A stretch of DNA of 5,946 nucleotides from CAYZBF01 sp964476585 (GTDB taxonomy: Bacteria > Hydrothermota > UBA3072). Shown here piece after piece: positions 5,617-5,946 of this stretch. The stretch covers positions 1 to 5,946 of the forward strand of contig CAYZBF010000054.1 in NCBI GenBank assembly GCA_964476585.1, in the 5' to 3' direction. Position 1 is the stretch's first letter. Each line of letters opens with the position of its first letter. The translations under genes and the position numbers were made by a program. Below the pieces are notes generated by a model. That model searched no databases, was not told the DNA's origin, and saw nothing but the letters and a program-made list of their open reading frames with translations.

Positions 5617-5853
5617 GTCAACGTCGGAAAATAAGATCTGACTTGATAAGTATATCTTTTGAAATTACTCCTGAGGCGCTAAGTGTGGCGATGCGTTCCT
5701 ATGCCCTATTATTAAAATAATGTTTTATCTCTCCGGGATTTTATGATGGTTTTTCTATTTATCATTCCAATCCCGAAAATATTATGGAGAGAGTTAAGGT
5801 CAGAGTTGAGCCTACTAAAGAGAAGAAGGATCAGAGGTAAAAGAGTAGCATGA
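5613..5853 (+). pseudogene. Broken reading frames, possible C-terminal remnant of a GT2 glycosyltransferase
   Basis: ATG 5613 overlaps the GT4 stop (ATGA) and follows an AAGGTGA site (5600-5606), so it looks like a true start, but the frame ends after 35 residues at 5718-5720. In another frame, open from 5716 to TGA 5851-5853, lie NNVLSLRDFMM and RSELSLLKRRRIRGKRVA. Joining the two across the A-run at 5714-5717 gives SYALLLK, KNN, LSLRDF, a hydrophobic helix and a basic tail. That resembles the end of GT2 glycosyltransferases, where an RN-x-LLLLLKN segment precedes a helix and a basic RR-rich tail. Restoring two A bases would join the frames. The resemblance is from memory and weak. The alternative is two unrelated small frames (5613-5720 and 5743-5853), neither of which I recognise. 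Confidence 0.35.
5728..5792. repeat. Split inverted repeat
   Basis: TCTCTCC followed by GGGATT (5728-5740) is complementary to AATCCCG (5769-5775) plus GGAGAGA (5786-5792). The right arm is interrupted by ten AT-only bases (5776-5785). A further ATGAT/ATCAT pair (5743-5747 with 5761-5765) extends it inward. No T-tract follows, so it is not a normal intrinsic terminator. It could be an RNA structure or the trace of an excised or inserted element. Confidence 0.45.
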
Positions 5854-5946
5854 GACGCCCAACATTTTTACACGAAAATTGGGACTTGACCGATGTATCA
5901 CAAATTTTATTCACAAAATAGCGTTATATTTCCTTGGGAAAAATCT
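5850..5946 (+). other. Right-edge region without an intact gene; possible start of a further gene
   Basis: ATG 5850 overlaps the preceding TGA (ATGA) and has AGAGGT at 5833-5838 as a possible ribosome binding site, but the frame stops at 5919-5921 after 23 residues that I do not recognise. A second ATG at 5893 opens a frame still open at the window end (18 codons, beginning MYHKFYSQ) with no clear ribosome binding site. Either could be the start of the next gene in the locus or debris like the preceding segment. Sequence beyond the window is required to decide. No terminator or RNA gene is seen. Confidence 0.25.

Noticed and set aside
5728..5792. Inverted repeat as a rho-independent terminator
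   Set aside because: The right arm is interrupted and no T-tract follows.
5885..5914. Possible promoter beginning with TTGACC at 5885
   Set aside because: No acceptable -10 box at 16-18 bases; the AT-rich stretch after it matches only at the wrong spacing.
1..5946. RNA genes, insertion sequences, phage or defence systems
   Set aside because: I found no tRNA-like cloverleaf, transposase motif, recombinase, nuclease or toxin-antitoxin pattern. The intact genes are all of familiar polysaccharide-biosynthesis families.

Overview
The window is a stretch of a bacterial surface-polysaccharide (O-antigen, capsule or exopolysaccharide) biosynthesis locus. All intact genes lie on the + strand. The DNA is AT-rich overall, with the flippase gene visibly richer in GC than its neighbours. 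No gene gives a firm taxon. The Shine-Dalgarno sites and sigma70-like boxes only say 'bacterium'. A small TTGGACT heptamer array at the left edge resembles intergenic repeats I associate with some uncultured groups, but I would not base a taxon on that.

Layout. Positions 1-347 hold no intact gene: a heptamer repeat, a good-looking -35/-10 pair, and the N-terminal stub of a MOP-superfamily flippase that is frameshifted and truncated. Positions 348-2718 are a tightly overlapping three-gene module: a DegT/DnrJ/EryC1-type sugar aminotransferase, a left-handed beta-helix (hexapeptide) acyltransferase and a class I SAM methyltransferase. Positions 2745-4253 encode an intact Wzx/TuaB-like flippase whose start codon lies in the loop of a predicted hairpin. 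Positions 4250-4417 are an N-terminal stub of a GT4-type glycosyltransferase whose start codon appears to have changed from ATG to ATA. Positions 4441-5616 encode an intact GT4 glycosyltransferase with a very strong ribosome binding site. Positions 5613-5946 contain only broken or very short frames, possibly the C-terminal remnant of a GT2 glycosyltransferase, plus a split inverted repeat.

How the genes fit together (inference): the aminotransferase makes an amino-sugar nucleotide, the acyltransferase and methyltransferase could decorate that sugar or the glycan, the GT4 enzyme adds a sugar to the lipid-linked repeat unit, and the flippase moves that unit across the inner membrane. Sugar dehydratase, initiating transferase, polymerase and export genes are not in this window.

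The most notable property is decay and mosaicism. Remnant genes sit between intact ones, and two of the remnants belong to the same families as intact genes in the window, as expected for a locus that turns over by cassette exchange. I see no convincing evidence of a previously undescribed biological system.
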